64,000 nucleotides of DNA, taken from assembly GCA_037367405.1 (NCBI GenBank), contig JAZKJV010002332.1, positions 124,001 to 188,000 of the forward strand. Reading direction: 5' to 3'. This stretch comes from Ottelia alismoides (Eukaryota > Streptophyta > Magnoliopsida > Alismatales > Hydrocharitaceae). This document shows, piece by piece, positions 60,477-64,000 of the stretch (position 1 is its first letter; each line of letters begins with the position of its first letter). The position numbers and the translations under genes are program-made. The notes under the pieces are model-generated. The model searched no databases, was not told the origin of the DNA, and worked only from the letters and a program-made list of their open reading frames with translations.

Positions 60477-62735
60477 ATTGGACTCGCGAGCCCACGGCGA
60501 GCCATTATGTAATAAATGTTATTGCAAATATAATTCACTAATCAGAAATGAATAATAACTAATTTGCATAATAGGTTTCTTAGTGCAATTAGGATTATGT
60601 ACCATGGCCATCTTAATGATCATATAGTTATTGATTCAATTGTTGAATCATAGAGGCTAGTGCTTAGATGAATATCTAAGGAGTTAGATTGACGACTCAT
60701 CAAGCACCGTCAAATGATTATAAGAGATGATCTCCAGCCTGAGAAGGAGATGGTAATCCGTTCTCTAATGGTTGATATCTAACCAACCTCTTGATGCGGG
60801 TCCTCTACATAGGAATAGAGAATCGGAGGTGTTAGATAAGTTAGGTAAAAGAGTTAACTTAACAAGATCGAGATAACCAAGTCCTTTGTCGTACACTATC
60901 ACGATATAGGCATACATCATATGACTAGACATAGATGTGTTACTATATGTTTAAGTATGTACATTTGGCAAAATAATAGGTTGATGACCTAATCAAGGTC
61001 TATACACCGGTGCGCTGGTTTGCATGTAAGGTCAATTGAGTAATACGGTCTCTCAAAGGGATAATACAGGTTCATTACTGAACCAGAAGACATGAGCTCA
61101 TGCGATGTTGGGAGACATCAAATTTTGTGCATGGTCGTCTCGCTTTGGAAGCTTCATTGAATTTGTAGGTTTCATATATGCTTTTGGAAAAGTATATGAT
61201 CAACACCTGGGTATGGCATATGCTTTTGAAAAGCATATGATCGATGCCGACTCCCAATGATTAAATAAGAAAATTAATGATAAAACTCAGAAGTAGATAG
61301 TGTAAAATTGATCTTATACTTCAGGTTTCGTCTGGGTCTTCAACATGTAGGATGTACAAGAATTAAGAATACCATGAGGGTGATGTTAATATAATCAATT
61401 GTATAACCATGATGCTTCCACTCCTAGGGAGTGATGAAATGGGTCTGAATTTTAGTGGCTCCTCTTAGTAGAGAAGTAATATGATCTTGGTCTAAATGTT
61501 GGACATTGATCTGAATGTGATTCAGATGCAATGAGAAGATTAGATTTGCGGTTTTGATTAATTCAAGCATCTCTGGGAGGTCCACGAGATCTGGATTTGA
61601 GATGTGATCTCAATATCCATGTCATTATATATGGAATGAATAATATGAATTTAATTCGTATTATAAGGAGAGTTATCTTAGATAATTAAATGTGATCTAA
61701 TTATCAAATATGAGAATAATGTGAATGTGTTTCATATTATCTGGGCACAAGAGAATAGAAATCCAAGATGATTAAATTTGATTTAATTATCATGGATATG
61801 AATAATGCGGATAGTACTATCCATATTAATCACATATATTATAAATGTGATTTCTAATATATAAGAGAGATCTATTTGTTATTTTCATTTGTCAATTAAA
61901 TGTTGATGTGAATTGGATTCACATTGGACATTAAATTGAAAATGTAATTTACATTTTATTTTGAGTTGTGAATGTGATTCACATTCTTTCCAATGGCAAG
62001 ATTGTAATGTTCAAAAAATAAATTGGATTTATTTTTGTGAAATAAATTTTCAATAAAAATTGTTGCAAAAATATTAGAGATACACATGAGATATGGATTC
62101 ACATGAAATTGGAAGGAGCCACCTTGCCATATGAAGAGGGTGGACAGCCACCCTCTCCTTATGGAATGTGTGGCCGTCCCCCATGTTATTTTGGAAGGAG
62201 GCTTGCCTCCTTCCTATTTCTCCAATGAAGATTGATTTGATATAAATCAAATTATATTCAATATATATTTCATTTAATTAAATTAATTATTGTTGTGTTT
62301 TTTTACAACAAAATCATGGCCATAGAAAGAAACACAAATCAATGTGAGCCATTAGAATTGTTGTCCATGGATTGAGATCCATGTATCCCAAAATATTATA
62401 AAAGGAGAGGCACCCCCTTTACACTTCTTTACATAATACACACATGTTGTGAACAACAACTCTCTCTCTCTCTCTCATTCTCTACACGCCCTCTTTCTCA
62501 CTCTCATTGTGGCCATTAACCATGGAGCCATAGAGAGAGTCTCCATCGTCGCAGCGTCTCCGTTATGCTGTCGGATTGTTTGCTCGTGGATCTTGTCTCC
62601 TTCGGAACGCCTCGCTTATGAAGAATACGTCATATCTCATTAGACAACATCAGGAGATTCTCCGCTTGAATCATCAACATGGATTGCGAGGAGCACGCGT
62701 TTCATCAATGTGCTCGCAAGCGTCTCGTTCGTCAG
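60477..62735 (+). repeat. Third copia LTR copy
   Basis: Aligns with 49249-51475 and then with 43150-43430: a CT-repeat at 62460-62478, then GCTGTCGGATTGTTTGCTC, and the GGATTGCGAGGAGCACGCG segment. The final 200-300 bases present in the other copies are missing. A local duplication near 61171-61245 (TATGCTTTTGGAAAAGTATATGATC and a variant) is absent from 49249-51475. It holds an inverted repeat AGAGGGTGG/CCACCCTCT near 62145-62166. No coding content. Either a truncated solo LTR or a 5' LTR cut short. Confidence 0.7.
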
Positions 62736-64000
62736 ATAGACAATTGTTCGAATCTTAGTAAACATACACATGTGTAGTTGCGACTTATTTGCAAAATGAA
62801 TAAACTACAAGAGCATGGGAGCAAAAGTGCCCTTTATTGACATGTTGAAATGGATAGCCATGAAATGGATAGACGATAGAAGTGCATGGGGGGCTTTTAT
62901 CAAATCAGACAACTTTGATCAATGGGTGCAAATTAGGGTTTTTCTAACAGTCGAGTCAATTCTAGAGGAGGTGTTCTTGAACATGCGATGTAGGGAAGCT
63001 CTGGAAGAACTGGAAAGAGGAACATTTGAGGCGAACTTCAATCGATGAGAACTTGATCTTCCCCTACCTAAATCATCCTCCGACAAATGCTACAGCTCCC
63101 TGAGCTCCTCCTCTATTGAACGGCTGGATCAAAGGAGCTCAAAGATCATCAAGCATGGATCTTGGGGTTGTTAGAGTTTCAGCTTCAGATTAACCTTATA
63201 GGTCTCGCTCCATGCTCTAATGTATGTCTTTAAACCAGCTAGTGGAAGCTTATGCTCGAAGAGAGAATCTCTGACCAAAATGTTAGGTCAAAAACATGAT
63301 GGGAGGTGACTAGATGAGGACTCCGGCAAAGATGGTTGGAGAAGGAGTCGAACCTCGGATCTAGCAGCATCTAAGGGTGTCCAAATTGGGGAAGGGATGG
63401 AGAAAAGTTTAGTGAACATGCTGGCGTAGTCGGAAATGGTAGACGATGAGCGTATCTCCTCCGATCGTGCATATCGGAGGTTGAAGAAGAAGACCTAATA
63501 TGTGTTATTTTATGGAAATCAAGGAAAAGTAAATACAGAAATGAAACTAAAAGACCTAAATTGCTTAAGTAATGGAAGACGAGAAGGTATCGCCTCGATC
63601 TGTGACTGGTGGCAAAGAGGCGAAACGTTCGACAGAGGCCTCCGACAACAACTGGATCATGAAACTAGGCACCAAACTCACACTACAAATAGGGGATCTA
63701 CTCCTCTATCACAAGAGCCCAAACCCTGTCACTCGATCGTAGGTGATCTTGGGCTAAAGTCGAATCAAATCTGAAACATAAGAAAGGGATGCATATTTAC
63801 AGAATGAACTCTGGCGGATTTTGTATTTTGAAATGGGCACAGATCAAGGCATGGTTTTTGGAATCGTTAGGCTGGAGATCGAGAGGATTGAATGAGTAAA
63901 AATAATGGAGATGGGAGCATGAACAATAAGCGAGTGACGTACGAGAGAGAAATGTGAGAAAGAGTGATGGGATGCTGGTTGAGCGGAAATTAGTTTAGCA
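62736..64000. other. Unassigned DNA at the right edge
   Basis: Mixed-composition sequence, GC-richer than its left neighbours at 63060-63500. Open stretches of 77 residues (plus, 62815-63048) and 90 residues (plus, 63502-63774) match nothing I recognise, lack an identifiable promoter or partner, and are within the length expected by chance. The composition resembles the GC-richer middle of the long LTRs (for example 15600-16500), so this may be a further LTR fragment. Confidence 0.3.

Noticed and set aside
62815..63048. 77-residue frame near the right edge as a candidate host gene
   Set aside because: No recognised domain, no neighbouring exons or promoter I can defend, and a length expected by chance.

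Overview
The window is a gene-poor, AT-rich stretch of a flowering-plant nuclear genome. Almost all of it is degenerate LTR retrotransposons nested in one another, plus one LINE carrying two tRNA-Glu genes. I found no convincing host protein-coding gene. The plant origin rests on Athila-like Ty3/gypsy polymerase, primer-binding sites resembling the 3' end of tRNA-Asp, a Ty1/copia element, and an RTE-type LINE with a (TTG)n tail. I cannot name the species.

Layout. E1 (1-12716, minus) is an Athila-like element: pol and gag in pieces, a primer-binding site at 9409-9426 and a 3.3-kb 5' LTR (9430-12716). Its 3' LTR lies left of the window. 12717-13969 and 41151-41692 look like two halves of the 5' leader of an older element, E0. 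They are split by E2 (13975-41145, minus), a related 27-kb element with 3.3-3.4-kb LTRs (13975-17298 and 37770-41145) and a perfect 5-bp target duplication, GTTGA. E2's own leader is interrupted at about 26340-36983 by a rearranged insertion. That insertion holds a third Athila-like pol fragment (minus), an LTR-like segment in plus orientation rich in CACGTG boxes (28735-31636), and part of a minus-oriented LTR (31640-32847 plus 36345-36983). The minus LTR is split in turn by the LINE (32860-36344).

The LINE is the most notable object. It is flanked by an exact 12-bp target duplication. The duplicated segment encloses the endonuclease/reverse-transcriptase reading frame and, at the 5' end, two tandem tRNA-Glu genes (anticodons CTC and TTC). 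The first base of the element is the first base of the CTC tRNA. This suggests the tRNA pair and the LINE moved as one unit.

From 41.7 to 55.2 kb lies a broken Ty1/copia element (plus): rearranged 5' LTR, gag and pol at 45.6-49.2 kb, and a 3' LTR split by an Athila-type LTR (51521-54874). Next come a minus-strand Athila gag fragment (55178-55860), a plus-oriented 3.1-kb LTR with an adjacent primer-binding site (55871-58991), its leader, and a second copia LTR copy (60477-about 62735). The last 1.2 kb is unassigned.

Order of events inferred from nesting: E0, then E1/E2, then the insertion in E2's leader, then the LINE. All reading frames are broken. The LINE is the least damaged, with two 1-nt insertions and two late stop codons.
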